From Campylobacter concisus (GTDB lineage Bacteria > Campylobacterota > Campylobacteria > Campylobacterales > Campylobacteraceae), in the NCBI RefSeq assembly GCF_003048595.2, contig NZ_CP049270.1, positions 620,001 through 684,000 of the forward strand: a stretch of DNA of 64,000 nt, written 5' to 3'. The position numbers were made by a program, and so were the translations under genes. The number at the start of each line of letters is the position of its first letter. Position 1 is the stretch's first letter. Below are positions 56,348-64,000 of the stretch, piece by piece. The notes below the pieces were generated by a model that saw nothing but the letters and a program-made list of their open reading frames with translations, ran no database searches and was not told where the DNA came from.

Positions 56348-56850
56348 TATGCTTGTCCTGAAATAAGTGATATTGCACTTTGTGCTATTGTTTTTGCGTT
56401 TTGAAAGGCTGCCACGTTTGCTTGATATGCTCTTGTTGCTTCAAGTAGGTCAGACATCTCAATAACCGGATTTATATTTGGAAATGCGACGTAGCCATTT
56501 GCATTTGCGTCTGGATGGCTCGGGTCATATTTTAGCTGAAAGTCCTTATCGTCACGCACCACTTTATCTACGATCACGCTAGTTAGAGCAGGGTGAGCGT
56601 TTCTTGGTGAGCTTGGGTCGTCGAGTGGATTTTCATACTCGAGTAGACTTTGTGAGCTTTTAAGCTGATCGTTTAAAATTTTATCAAAGTTCATCTCCTT
56701 AAAGATGACCTCTTGCCTTCTATAAGGGCCACCTTCAGCTGTTCTTGTGGTTTGAGCATTTGCTATGTTTGAGCTGATGACGTTCATCCTGAAGCGTTGT
56801 GCGCTTAGTCCGTATCCGCTAATATCAAAATCATTTAAGTATGACATCAT
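56347..56850 (-). CDS. flgC: flagellar basal-body rod protein FlgC
   Basis: FlgC is a proximal rod subunit exported by the flagellar type III system. The 167-residue protein has the rod N-terminal motif GLSAQRFRMNVISSNIANAQT and the C-terminal motif MSDLLEATRAYQANVAAFQNA. It lies 5 nt after flgB and overlaps fliE by one base. Confidence 0.96.
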   Translation of the reverse strand: MMSYLNDFDISGYGLSAQRFRMNVISSNIANAQTTRTAEGGPYRRQEVIFKEMNFDKILNDQLKSSQSLLEYENPLDDPSSPRNAHPALTSVIVDKVVRDDKDFQLKYDPSHPDANANGYVAFPNINPVIEMSDLLEATRAYQANVAAFQNAKTIAQSAISLISGQA

Positions 56851-56855
56851 CTCTC

Positions 56856-57290
56856 CTAGTTCTTAGCACTTGCGTCTATTACGCTTTTAAAGATATTGCC
56901 CTGAGCCTTGTAGGCGTTATCAAGAGCGTTTATCATAACTGTATTTTTGCCCATTTCTGTTGTCTCAACATCAAGATCAACTGTGTTTGCGTCATTTCTA
57001 GCCATGTGACCATCACGCAAGAAAATTTGAGCTGTGTCGCTTTTTGGAAAATCAACCACAGCCATATGCGCTTCGTTTGTCTTAGCAAGCTGTAGCCTTT
57101 TTTGGCTTGAAGTGTTATAAATTTCATTTGCTTTTTCTTTTAAGACATCTTCAAATCTTATATCTCTAGCTTTATAAAATGGTGTATCAACATTTGCAAG
57201 ATTGCCAGAGATTAGTTTTTGGCGTAGTTCTCTGCCTGCAAGAGCTGATTCAACAAGTGGGCTAGATTTTGATTTATCTAAAACAAACAT
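56856..57290 (-). CDS. flgB: flagellar basal-body rod protein FlgB
   Basis: FlgB forms the innermost rod. The 144-residue protein has the rod motif RQKLISGNLANVDTPFYKAR and the FlgB C-terminal part VMINALDNAYKAQGNIFKSV. It is the first gene of the flgB-flgC-fliE-pbpB operon. In Campylobacter the early rod genes are usually sigma-54 dependent; I did not find a convincing sigma-54 site in the 62-nt gap upstream (57291-57352). Confidence 0.96.
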   Translation of the reverse strand: MFVLDKSKSSPLVESALAGRELRQKLISGNLANVDTPFYKARDIRFEDVLKEKANEIYNTSSQKRLQLAKTNEAHMAVVDFPKSDTAQIFLRDGHMARNDANTVDLDVETTEMGKNTVMINALDNAYKAQGNIFKSVIDASAKN

Positions 57291-57352
57291 TTAAAATCCT
57301 TATGAAATTTCACATTTTTATAAGCAAACGATGTTCCAAATATAGGGCAAAT

Positions 57353-57949
57353 TTATTTTGTCTCATAAATTTTTGCCAGATCTTCTTTCATTTTTGTGAC
57401 TTTTATACCACCAAGATAGTATTTTACTCCGTATTGTCCGCTATCTACGTCTGTTAAAATTTGATATTCGCCATTTTTTATCACGACCTTAAAAGGTAGT
57501 GCGATCTCGTGTTTGTATTCGATGTCTCTTACGATCTGCTCGGCAAGTCTGTCATTTATCTTTTGATCGTTTGTTATGAAGTAGTAGGCGTTAAATTTTT
57601 GCATAAATTCGTGCAAAACATACTCATTTGTGACATTTTCAAAATGAGTTAGTCCAATTAGTGTAAATTTATCTTTGTTTTCAAGCTGATATTTTGTAAG
57701 CTCAGCTGCCTCTTTTTGGCAAGGTGGGCAAAATGTACCAAAAATATCGATCATTAAAACTTTATTTTCATCATTTTTGATAGCAAAGCCATGATTTTTT
57801 CGAACTAAAGTAAGCTCCTTGCCGCTTACATCTACAAGCTTAACCTCTTCATTTGGACTAAATTCTTTAAAATTTACACTACTGCTCTCATCGTCACCAC
57901 AGCCAAAAAAAGCAAATAAAGTGATTATTAAAACAAGCAAATTCTTCAT
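57353..57949 (-). CDS. TlpA/ResA-like thioredoxin lipoprotein
   Basis: The 198-residue protein has a lipobox-like signal (LFAFFGCGDD) and a thioredoxin-fold domain with the redox motif FCPPCQKEAAE near residue 74. Such lipid-anchored periplasmic thioredoxins reduce haem-binding cysteines for cytochrome c assembly or act in disulfide control. It is the last gene of the truB-csrA-ispE-smpB group, 8 nt after smpB, as in C. jejuni. Its specific target is not visible. Confidence 0.9.
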   Translation of the reverse strand: MKNLLVLIITLFAFFGCGDDESSSVNFKEFSPNEEVKLVDVSGKELTLVRKNHGFAIKNDENKVLMIDIFGTFCPPCQKEAAELTKYQLENKDKFTLIGLTHFENVTNEYVLHEFMQKFNAYYFITNDQKINDRLAEQIVRDIEYKHEIALPFKVVIKNGEYQILTDVDSGQYGVKYYLGGIKVTKMKEDLAKIYETK

Positions 57950-57957
57950 CTTATCCC

Positions 57958-58413
57958 TTAAACATATCTTTTTATGGCAGCTCTTGCCTCTTTGTCTGCC
58001 TCGCGTCTTTTTAGAGTCTCGCGCTTGTCGTGTAAATTTTTACCTTTTGCGAGTGCAAGCCTTGCTTTTACGATGTTTTTATCACTCAAATAAAGTGCTA
58101 AAACAACTAGTGCTAGTCCATCTTGTGAGACTTGACCGAAAATTTTATCGATCTGCTTTCTATGCATCAAAAGTTTTCTGGCTGCTCGCTCATTTGGACG
58201 AAATGCGCTATGTGTAGTCTCAAGATAGCTAATGTGGGCGTTTAATAAAAAAAGCTCACCCTTTATGACACGCACAAAGCTATCTTTTAAATTTGCTCTA
58301 CCAGCCCTTAGTGCTTTGACTTCGCTACCTTTTAATACAATGCCAGCCTCGAAGGTCTCAAGTATACTAAAGTCGTGCAGAGCTTTCTTGTTTTTTGCTA
58401 GATCTTTTATCAA
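57958..58413 (-). CDS. smpB: tmRNA-binding protein SmpB
   Basis: SmpB binds tmRNA and rescues stalled ribosomes. The 151-residue protein has the family segments [28 protein letters not shown] and the basic C-terminal tail with [15 protein letters not shown]. The tmRNA gene is not in this window. The gene lies 11 nt after ispE. Confidence 0.96.
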   Translation of the reverse strand: MIKDLAKNKKALHDFSILETFEAGIVLKGSEVKALRAGRANLKDSFVRVIKGELFLLNAHISYLETTHSAFRPNERAARKLLMHRKQIDKIFGQVSQDGLALVVLALYLSDKNIVKARLALAKGKNLHDKRETLKRREADKEARAAIKRYV

Positions 58414-58424
58414 AATTTTACCTT

Positions 58425-59168
58425 TTAATTTACGCTAAATACGCTACTGCCACTGCCACTTAGAAATTTATCTCTAAACTCATTCATCTGTGGATAGAGG
58501 TTAAAACATGGCGCAAAAAGATCGTTTAGCTCCTCGTTTTTATAAATTTCAAGTAGCTTTTTGCTCTTTAAATTTTGCATCTTTTTTGCAGCATTAACGT
58601 CTATGTATTGTAAGAAATTGCTTCTAAATTCTTGATAAACCATCGGTGTGGAGCAAAAAACATTTGGTGTGAAAATATTTAAATTTGGCACTTCGTCATC
58701 AAATTCTTCTATGATCTCGCCTATGCCGCTTGCATTTGCTGCCTTGTAGCCACTTACGAAAAAAGCTACATCTGCGCCGATTTTAGACGCTATTTGCATC
58801 AAATTTTCGCGTTTTATATTTAAATTTAGCTCGTCATTTACCATAAGTAAAAAGGTGGCAGCGTTTGAACTACCTCCACCAAGACCAGCACCAATTGGAA
58901 TATTTTTGTTGATGATGATTTTATGAGAGCTAAAAAACTCATCAAGCTCGTTTGAAAAGCCGGCTTTTTTTAGCTCATCTACCGCTTTTTGGATGATGTT
59001 ATCTTTTATATCGTGGTTATTGCATTCTATGGCAAAAGAATCTGACTTTTCAAAATAAATTTCGTCAAAAAGCTGCTCACAGAGGATAAAGCGCGATAAA
59101 ATTTCGTGGTAGCTGCCTCTAGTGCCAACTATCTTTAAAAATATATTTATCTTTGCAAAGCTTTTCAT
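58425..59168 (-). CDS. ispE: 4-diphosphocytidyl-2-C-methyl-D-erythritol kinase
   Basis: IspE phosphorylates the CDP-methylerythritol intermediate of the non-mevalonate isoprenoid pathway. The 247-residue protein has the GHMP-kinase ATP motif [17 protein letters not shown] near residue 92 and the catalytic C-terminal motif [11 protein letters not shown]. The N-terminus starts [10 protein letters not shown] with the typical lysine. It overlaps csrA by 4 nt. The protein is shorter than the enterobacterial version (~283), as in other Campylobacter. Confidence 0.93.
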   Translation of the reverse strand: MKSFAKINIFLKIVGTRGSYHEILSRFILCEQLFDEIYFEKSDSFAIECNNHDIKDNIIQKAVDELKKAGFSNELDEFFSSHKIIINKNIPIGAGLGGGSSNAATFLLMVNDELNLNIKRENLMQIASKIGADVAFFVSGYKAANASGIGEIIEEFDDEVPNLNIFTPNVFCSTPMVYQEFRSNFLQYIDVNAAKKMQNLKSKKLLEIYKNEELNDLFAPCFNLYPQMNEFRDKFLSGSGSSVFSVN

Positions 59169-59395
59169 TTCTCAATTTTTTTAGCTAGCTCATGAATATC
59201 GGCTTCACTTGCAGTTTTTGTGGCATGGATATTTTCGTTTTTGATATCGTTTGCTAGTTCGCTTCTTAGTATCATTGTATTTCGTGGCGCTTCGATACCG
59301 AGTTTAACAGTATTTTTTGAAATATTTACTATGACAACTTTTATGTCATTTCCTATTAAAATTTCTTCATTTTCTTTTCTTGCGAGGATTAACAT
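59165..59395 (-). CDS. csrA: carbon storage regulator CsrA
   Basis: CsrA is a dimeric RNA-binding protein that represses translation by covering GGA sites in mRNA leaders; in Campylobacter it controls flagellin and other genes with FliW. The 76-residue protein begins MLILARKENEEILIGNDIKV and has the second conserved part VKLGIEAPRNTMILRSE. It overlaps truB by 7 nt and ispE by 4 nt. The flagellar rod operon lies downstream. Confidence 0.97.
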   Translation of the reverse strand: MLILARKENEEILIGNDIKVVIVNISKNTVKLGIEAPRNTMILRSELANDIKNENIHATKTASEADIHELAKKIEK

Positions 59396-60210
59396 TTTTC
59401 AACCTTATTTAGAGTGTAATTTATAGTATCATCCGTGATTTGGATTACGCTCATAAATTTATCATAATTTAGCAAATAAATTCCTTGCTTTTGTGTTTCA
59501 AAATCGTTAATTTTTAATTTCTTACCATCAAGAATATCATTTATTTCCCCAAAGTATGTATTCTTCTGAATGTTTAAAAAATCGCAAATATTCAAAAATT
59601 TTTCATTTTCGTAGCAAAATTTGCCTTCACTTATCCTTTTTAATGAGCTTAAAGTTACATTATAACCAAACTTTTTTCCAAAAATTTCTGCATAAGAGCG
59701 GATGTAACTACCCTCACTTACACTTAAACGAAGTGTCAAAAAAGGGTGTGAATAATTCAAAATTTCACTCTCATAAATTTCCATTATCTCTGGCTTTAGC
59801 TCAAATTCCTCGCCGCTTCTTGCTAACTTGTAGGCTCTTATGCCATTTACATGTTTGGCGCTAAATTTTGGCGGGACATAGCTTATCTTGCCTGTTAGCT
59901 CGCCTCTTATGGCTTCAAGTCTTTCTAAACTTAGCTCTTTTACATTTGAAATTTCAGTGATATTTTCATTATCCATGCTAGGACTGCTCGCCCCAAGCCA
60001 TATAGTAGCCTCATAGACTTTTGGACTTTTATCTAAAAATCTAAAAAATTTTGTATACGAGCCAAAAGCGACTATTAGACAACCGCTTGCAAATGGATCA
60101 AGTGTGCCAGAAAATCCAGCTTTTTTAACACCATATTTTCTTTTAAGCTTTCCTAAAAAGTGATTTGAGCTCATGCCGGCAGGCTTGTTTGCCACAAAAA
60201 TGGCGTTCAT
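59389..60210 (-). CDS. truB: tRNA pseudouridine-55 synthase TruB
   Basis: TruB makes pseudouridine at position 55 in the T-loop of tRNAs. The 273-residue protein has the early motif KPAGMSSNHFLGKLKRKYG and the catalytic-aspartate motif GFSGTLDPFASGCLIVA, with YVPPKFSAKHVNGIRAY. It overlaps the helicase gene by 4 nt and csrA by 7 nt. Confidence 0.96.
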   Translation of the reverse strand: MNAIFVANKPAGMSSNHFLGKLKRKYGVKKAGFSGTLDPFASGCLIVAFGSYTKFFRFLDKSPKVYEATIWLGASSPSMDNENITEISNVKELSLERLEAIRGELTGKISYVPPKFSAKHVNGIRAYKLARSGEEFELKPEIMEIYESEILNYSHPFLTLRLSVSEGSYIRSYAEIFGKKFGYNVTLSSLKRISEGKFCYENEKFLNICDFLNIQKNTYFGEINDILDGKKLKINDFETQKQGIYLLNYDKFMSVIQITDDTINYTLNKVEKC

Positions 60211-62276
60211 ACAGCTTTTTCCACGAAGCTTGACATGATCTCTCTTACGTTACCACCAAAATTTATAGTTAGTTTAAACTCTTTTTTGATCTTACTGACC
60301 GCGCTCACCCTGCCTATACCAAAAATTTTATGCTTAACAAGGTCGCCTTTTTTAAATTCATTGCTCTGTTCGATAACTAGCGAGCCATGCGTGATACCGC
60401 TCTCGCTTAGAAATCTACTTTTATTTAGTCTTGTTCGCTGACCCTTATAAAAGCGCGAGTTTGCAAAGCTTAGACTAAGTGTTTTTTTGGCCCTTGTGAT
60501 CGCCACGTATGCAAGCCTGCGTTCTTCTTCGATATCGCTGCCGTCGCCAATGAGTGGAAAAAATCCCTCTTCAAGGCCGATCACAAAAAGGTGCTCAAAC
60601 TCAAGACCCTTGCTCGCATGCACGCTCATAATGCTAATAGCCTCGTCGCTAATGCCGTCTTGCTCGCTTGTTAGCGTGATTTCGTTTAAAAACTCCTCCA
60701 GATCAAAGCTAGGATTTTGCTTAATCTGATCTTTTAAAACAGCGTAAAACTCGTCGATGTTCGCCGCTCTTTCAGCGCCATCTGGCAAGCTCTCATAGTA
60801 CTTTTTCACGCCAAATTTAGCTTCAAATTTATCTATGAGGTCAAAAACCGAGCTACTTTCTTGAAGCTCTTTTAGGTTGTTTGCAAACTCAACAAGAGCT
60901 GATTTTACCTTTTTGCTAAAGGCTTCGTCGTTATCAGAGATGTTTGAGATCGCCTCAAAGATGGAAATTTTGCTATCAAATGCCATTTTTTCAAGCTTAT
61001 CAAGGCTTACTTTACCAAGGCCGCGTTTTGGGCGGTTGATGATGCGCCTTATTGAAAAGTCATCATTTGGATTGTTTATCAGCCTTAGGTAGCTTATGAT
61101 ATCTTTGATCTCGGCTCTTTCATAAAATTTAACGCCACCGACCATTTTATAGGCGATCTGCTCTTTGTTTAGTCCATCTTCAAGCGAGCGAGAAAGTGCG
61201 TTTATGCGGTATAAGATCGCGATATCTTTTGCTTGCACGCCTTTGCTTAAAAGCTCTTTTATGCATTTTGCTATCTTACCAGCCTCGACGCTCTCATCAA
61301 AGCTCTCTATCAAATTTACAGCCTCGCCTTCGCCTTTTGTGCCCACAAGCTTCTTGCCAAGGCGGTTGCGGTTGTGGTCTATTAGCTCGTTTGCTGCTTT
61401 GAGTATTGCATTGCTTGAGCGGTAGTTTTTCTCAAGTCTAATGATCTTTACATCTTTAAATTGATCTTTAAAATTTAAGATATTATCTATTTTTGCACCG
61501 CGCCAGCCGTAGATACTTTGGTCATCGTCGCCCACGACACAGATATTTTCGTGGCACAAGCAGAGCTTTTTTAGGAGTTTGTACTGAAGGTCGTTTGTAT
61601 CTTGATACTCATCGACCATTATGTATTTGTAGCGATTTGAAATTTCTCTCGCAAGATCTTCGTTTTCATCTAAAATTTTATATGTAAGGCCTAGTAGATC
61701 GTCAAAATCAACAAGATTATTTGTTTTGAGATAATCTTCATATTTTTCATAAATTTGAGCTGCTTGCTTGTAAAAATTATCTTTGTTTTTATCAAATGAT
61801 GAAAAATTTGCGTTTTTATAGACCTCTTCAACGCTTAAAAGTGAGTTTTTGTAGTTTGAAATTTCACTTGAAAGTATCGCTGTTGCAACCGGACTTTCAA
61901 AGCTTTTGATGATGCGTTTTTTGTCGTCTGTGTCTATAATTACGAAATTATTTTTTCTGCCAAGCTTTTCAATATATAGCTTTAAAAACAAAAGCCCAAA
62001 TTTATGAAATGTACAAAGTAGTGGCGAGTAGTTTTTGCCACTTTGGCTGAGCATTGCCATGGCTCTACTTCGCATCTCGTTGGCGGCTTTGTTTGTAAAA
62101 GTAAGAGTTAGTGTATTTGCTGCGTCTATACCGACCTCGCCGATGAGGTAGGCGAGTCTAGTAGTGATCGTCTTTGTCTTACCGCTTCCAGCTCCTGCAA
62201 GTATGAGCATCGGACCATCTATATGAGTGGCTGCTTCGCATTGGGCTTCGTTTAAATTTGATAGTAGTTTTTCCAT
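60207..62276 (-). CDS. pcrA: UvrD/PcrA/Rep-family DNA helicase
   Basis: These 3'-to-5' helicases act in repair and replication restart. The 689-residue protein has Walker A GAGSGKTKTITT near residue 28, motif II DEYQDTND, motif III DDDQSIYGWRG, motif IV LEKNYRSS and motif VI AYVAITRAKK. It ends with a Tudor-like tail (FKKGDLVKHKIFGIGRVSAV) as in PcrA/UvrD. It starts after a 50-nt gap and heads the truB-csrA-ispE run. UvrD, Rep and PcrA cannot be fully separated by sequence alone; the C. jejuni counterpart is annotated rep. Confidence 0.9.
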   Translation of the reverse strand: MEKLLSNLNEAQCEAATHIDGPMLILAGAGSGKTKTITTRLAYLIGEVGIDAANTLTLTFTNKAANEMRSRAMAMLSQSGKNYSPLLCTFHKFGLLFLKLYIEKLGRKNNFVIIDTDDKKRIIKSFESPVATAILSSEISNYKNSLLSVEEVYKNANFSSFDKNKDNFYKQAAQIYEKYEDYLKTNNLVDFDDLLGLTYKILDENEDLAREISNRYKYIMVDEYQDTNDLQYKLLKKLCLCHENICVVGDDDQSIYGWRGAKIDNILNFKDQFKDVKIIRLEKNYRSSNAILKAANELIDHNRNRLGKKLVGTKGEGEAVNLIESFDESVEAGKIAKCIKELLSKGVQAKDIAILYRINALSRSLEDGLNKEQIAYKMVGGVKFYERAEIKDIISYLRLINNPNDDFSIRRIINRPKRGLGKVSLDKLEKMAFDSKISIFEAISNISDNDEAFSKKVKSALVEFANNLKELQESSSVFDLIDKFEAKFGVKKYYESLPDGAERAANIDEFYAVLKDQIKQNPSFDLEEFLNEITLTSEQDGISDEAISIMSVHASKGLEFEHLFVIGLEEGFFPLIGDGSDIEEERRLAYVAITRAKKTLSLSFANSRFYKGQRTRLNKSRFLSESGITHGSLVIEQSNEFKKGDLVKHKIFGIGRVSAVSKIKKEFKLTINFGGNVREIMSSFVEKAV

Positions 62277-62327
62277 TTTTTACTTTTTAAATTTTCTTTT
62301 GATTTTAGCCAAAAATGCTTAAAACTA

Positions 62328-62777
62328 CTATTTTTTCTTAAATATATCTTTATTTTTTGGGTTTTGTAAAAAAACAGAAGCCGATTTTTTTGTGCGGTCC
62401 GCTTGCTTCTCTTTTGGCTTATGAATAGAAAAATTTACAAGGATCGGGCTATTTTCAACCAAAATTTGAACCACTGCACCGAGTGGAAAGGAGACCACTG
62501 AGGCAAAATTTTCACTACCAAAGCCAGCCTCAAAACTAAGCTCATCTTGCGTTAACTTTGCACTCTCAAGCGTATAGCCACCAAGTGAAAACATAATGAC
62601 AGGCATGCTAAAGCTTCTACTTATCTCATCTGGCAAGCTTGGCTCAAAGCTAACTAGCGGCAAATTTGCCATAACTGAGAAATTTACCCCTTTTTCAAGC
62701 AAAAAATCAATGCACTCATAAACGTGCATTTTCATCAAAAGCGCAAATTTCTCATCATCTAAAATTTCATCTAACAT
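62328..62777 (-). CDS. conserved hypothetical protein between pepF and the helicase gene
   Basis: The 149-residue protein has no signal or membrane segment. It has a helical N-terminus (LLMKMHVYECIDFLLEKGVNF) and a beta-rich middle (LPLVSFEPSLPDEISRSF, VVSFPLGAVVQILVENSPIL), with a lysine-rich tail. It overlaps the end of the peptidase gene by 7 nt, so it is cotranslated with it. I recognise no family. Conservation of the site next to pepF and the helicase is typical of Campylobacter. Confidence 0.75.
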   Translation of the reverse strand: MLDEILDDEKFALLMKMHVYECIDFLLEKGVNFSVMANLPLVSFEPSLPDEISRSFSMPVIMFSLGGYTLESAKLTQDELSFEAGFGSENFASVVSFPLGAVVQILVENSPILVNFSIHKPKEKQADRTKKSASVFLQNPKNKDIFKKK

Positions 62778-64000
62778 CTTATTCCTTTTGAAATTTCTAA
62801 AAACTCATCTACTAACTTTTTAACTTCATTTATGCCTATCTGCCAGAAATTTTTATCATCTATGTCAAAGCCGAATTTGCCTACAAGCTCCCTTGGGCTA
62901 AGACTGCCGCCAAGACTCAAAAACTCGGTGTAAATTTCGACAAAATTTTTGCATTTGCCGCTTTTGTAAAGTCCAAAAAGTGCAAGTACTAGAAGCTGCG
63001 CGTAAGAGTAGGCGTAGCAGTAAAACGGCGTGTGGATGAAGTGCGGGATGTAGCTCCACCAAATTTTATAGTAGTCATTTAGCGTGACGCTTTTACCAAA
63101 CATCTTTTTACTTTCTCTTAGCCAAATTCTATTTAGCTCATCTAAACTGATCTCGCCCTCATGTGCGTGCACAGCTCGCTCAAATGTGGTGAAATTTATC
63201 TGGCGGTAAAGTGTGGCAAATATATCCTCGATCTTGCCAGCAAGCAGTGAAATTTTATCTTTTTTGCTAAGACCATCTTTTATGTGGTCAAAAACTAACA
63301 TCTCACAAAAGACTGAAGCCGTCTCAGCCGTGGTTAGCGGAGTGTCTGAGTTTAGGTAGCTTACGTTATATGAGAGCTTTTGATGCACGGCATGGCCAAG
63401 CTCGTGAGCAAGCGTAAAAAGGTCTCTTCGTTGATTTGTGTGATTTAGCAAAACATAAGGATGCGTGTCGCTTGATCCAGAGTGAGAAAATGCCCCGCCT
63501 CGCTTGTTTGGCGCTGGATAAACGTCGATCCAGCCGTCAATAAAGGCACTTTTAGCGATTTCACCAAACTTGCTTGAGAAATTTGAAAATGCTTTTAAAA
63601 CTATCTTTTTACACTCATCAAATTTATACTCACCCTCACTGCTAAGAGGCGCATATCTATCGTAATCATAAAGCCTTTTAAGGCCTAAAATTTCTCTTTT
63701 GCGCTCGTAAAATTTAGCAACCAGGTCAAAATTTTTCTCAGTTACAGCAATGAGCGAGTCAACGCTTTTTTTGGTGATTTGATTTTCAAGGTGTCTTGGC
63801 TCTTCTGGTAACTTAAAATTTCGCAGCTCGCAGCTAGTTTTTAGATCAGTTTTTATCATATTATATATATAGCCTAGCAGGTGCTGGTGCTTACTAAGCT
63901 CATTTGAAAGGCTTTTGGCAGCTAGTTTTCGCATGCTCTGATCATTATCATGAAGCTTAGCTAAAATTTCCTCTTCGCTTAAAAGCTCGCCTTTAAATTT
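62771..64000 (-). CDS. pepF: M3-family oligoendopeptidase F-like peptidase (N-terminal part outside window)
   Basis: PepF-type zinc peptidases degrade peptides in the cytoplasm. The frame stays open to base 64000, so at least 409 C-terminal residues are visible and the start lies beyond. The zinc motif is HELGH in FTLAHELGHAVHQKLSY, and the third-ligand region ETASVFCEMLVFD follows. The C-terminal IPHFIHTPFYCYAYSYAQLL and SLGGSLSPRELVGKFG also match the family. The first in-frame Met seen (63934) is internal and not the true start. Confidence 0.93.
   Translation of the reverse strand, partial: KFKGELLSEEEILAKLHDNDQSMRKLAAKSLSNELSKHQHLLGYIYNMIKTDLKTSCELRNFKLPEEPRHLENQITKKSVDSLIAVTEKNFDLVAKFYERKREILGLKRLYDYDRYAPLSSEGEYKFDECKKIVLKAFSNFSSKFGEIAKSAFIDGWIDVYPAPNKRGGAFSHSGSSDTHPYVLLNHTNQRRDLFTLAHELGHAVHQKLSYNVSYLNSDTPLTTAETASVFCEMLVFDHIKDGLSKKDKISLLAGKIEDIFATLYRQINFTTFERAVHAHEGEISLDELNRIWLRESKKMFGKSVTLNDYYKIWWSYIPHFIHTPFYCYAYSYAQLLVLALFGLYKSGKCKNFVEIYTEFLSLGGSLSPRELVGKFGFDIDDKNFWQIGINEVKKLVDEFLEISKGIRC

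Overview
The window is about 64 kb of a low-GC Campylobacter chromosome. The evidence is a napAGHBFLD operon with no napC, a major outer membrane porin of the Campylobacter MOMP type, the neighbourhoods ribA-rsmG / hemB-argF-UPF0763-hemN and pbpB-fliE-flgC-flgB, and separate rather than fused rpoB and rpoC. A C. concisus/curvus/showae-like species is my inference. No rRNA, CRISPR array, intact insertion sequence or prophage is visible. Both end genes are cut by the window: napA lacks its 5' part on the left, and the pepF-type peptidase lacks its N-terminus on the right.

Layout. 1-5824: periplasmic nitrate reductase operon. 6127-7568 (-): SCO1-like protein, an unknown anchored protein and a PCu(A)C copper chaperone, a likely copper-delivery operon for cytochrome oxidase. 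7705-10751: peptidoglycan L,D-carboxypeptidase, alanine racemase and small unknown exported proteins. 10752-11338: gene-free stretch with degenerate repeats. 11339-13896 (-): htpX, two small unknowns, rsmG, ribA. 13965-17691: hemB, argF, UPF0763 gene, hemN. 17809-26861: a Lap-type cassette with TolC-like outer membrane protein, LapG protease, LapD c-di-GMP receptor, LapB ABC exporter, LapC fusion protein, a small unknown and a LuxR-type regulator. 27071-27319 (-): a tiny membrane protein made of six regular Ile-x-x-Asn heptads. 27556-41343: tRNA Thr-Tyr-Gly-Thr, tuf, rpmG, tRNA-Trp, secE, nusG, rplKAJL, rpoBC, the ancient bacterial translation/transcription block. 41466-45181: DoxX-like protein, rpsL, rpsG, fusA, tRNA-Arg. 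45593-49325: rhodanese, dps, a probable sigma-28-controlled unknown, a lipoprotein and the major porin. 49418-54102: cytochrome c, CcsBA haem-export/ligation fusion and two unknown membrane proteins. 54214-57290 (-): FtsI-type PBP and fliE-flgC-flgB. 57353-64000 (-): TlpA-like lipoprotein, smpB, ispE, csrA, truB, UvrD/PcrA helicase, an unknown, and the pepF-like peptidase.

How it fits together. The metabolism is microaerobic or anaerobic respiration: Nap, copper delivery to an oxidase, cytochrome c maturation by CcsBA, and haem synthesis with oxygen-independent HemN. The most unusual block is the Lap cassette. By family knowledge, LapD bound to c-di-GMP holds back the LapG protease, so a large adhesin exported by the type I system stays on the surface. 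No adhesin gene lies in this window, so the substrate must be elsewhere. Other points to check are a predicted ion-binding N@d coiled-coil protein, 11-bp-spaced direct repeats shared by three promoters around dps and the porin, a possible ~55-nt small RNA, and a sigma-28 promoter in front of an unannotated protein.
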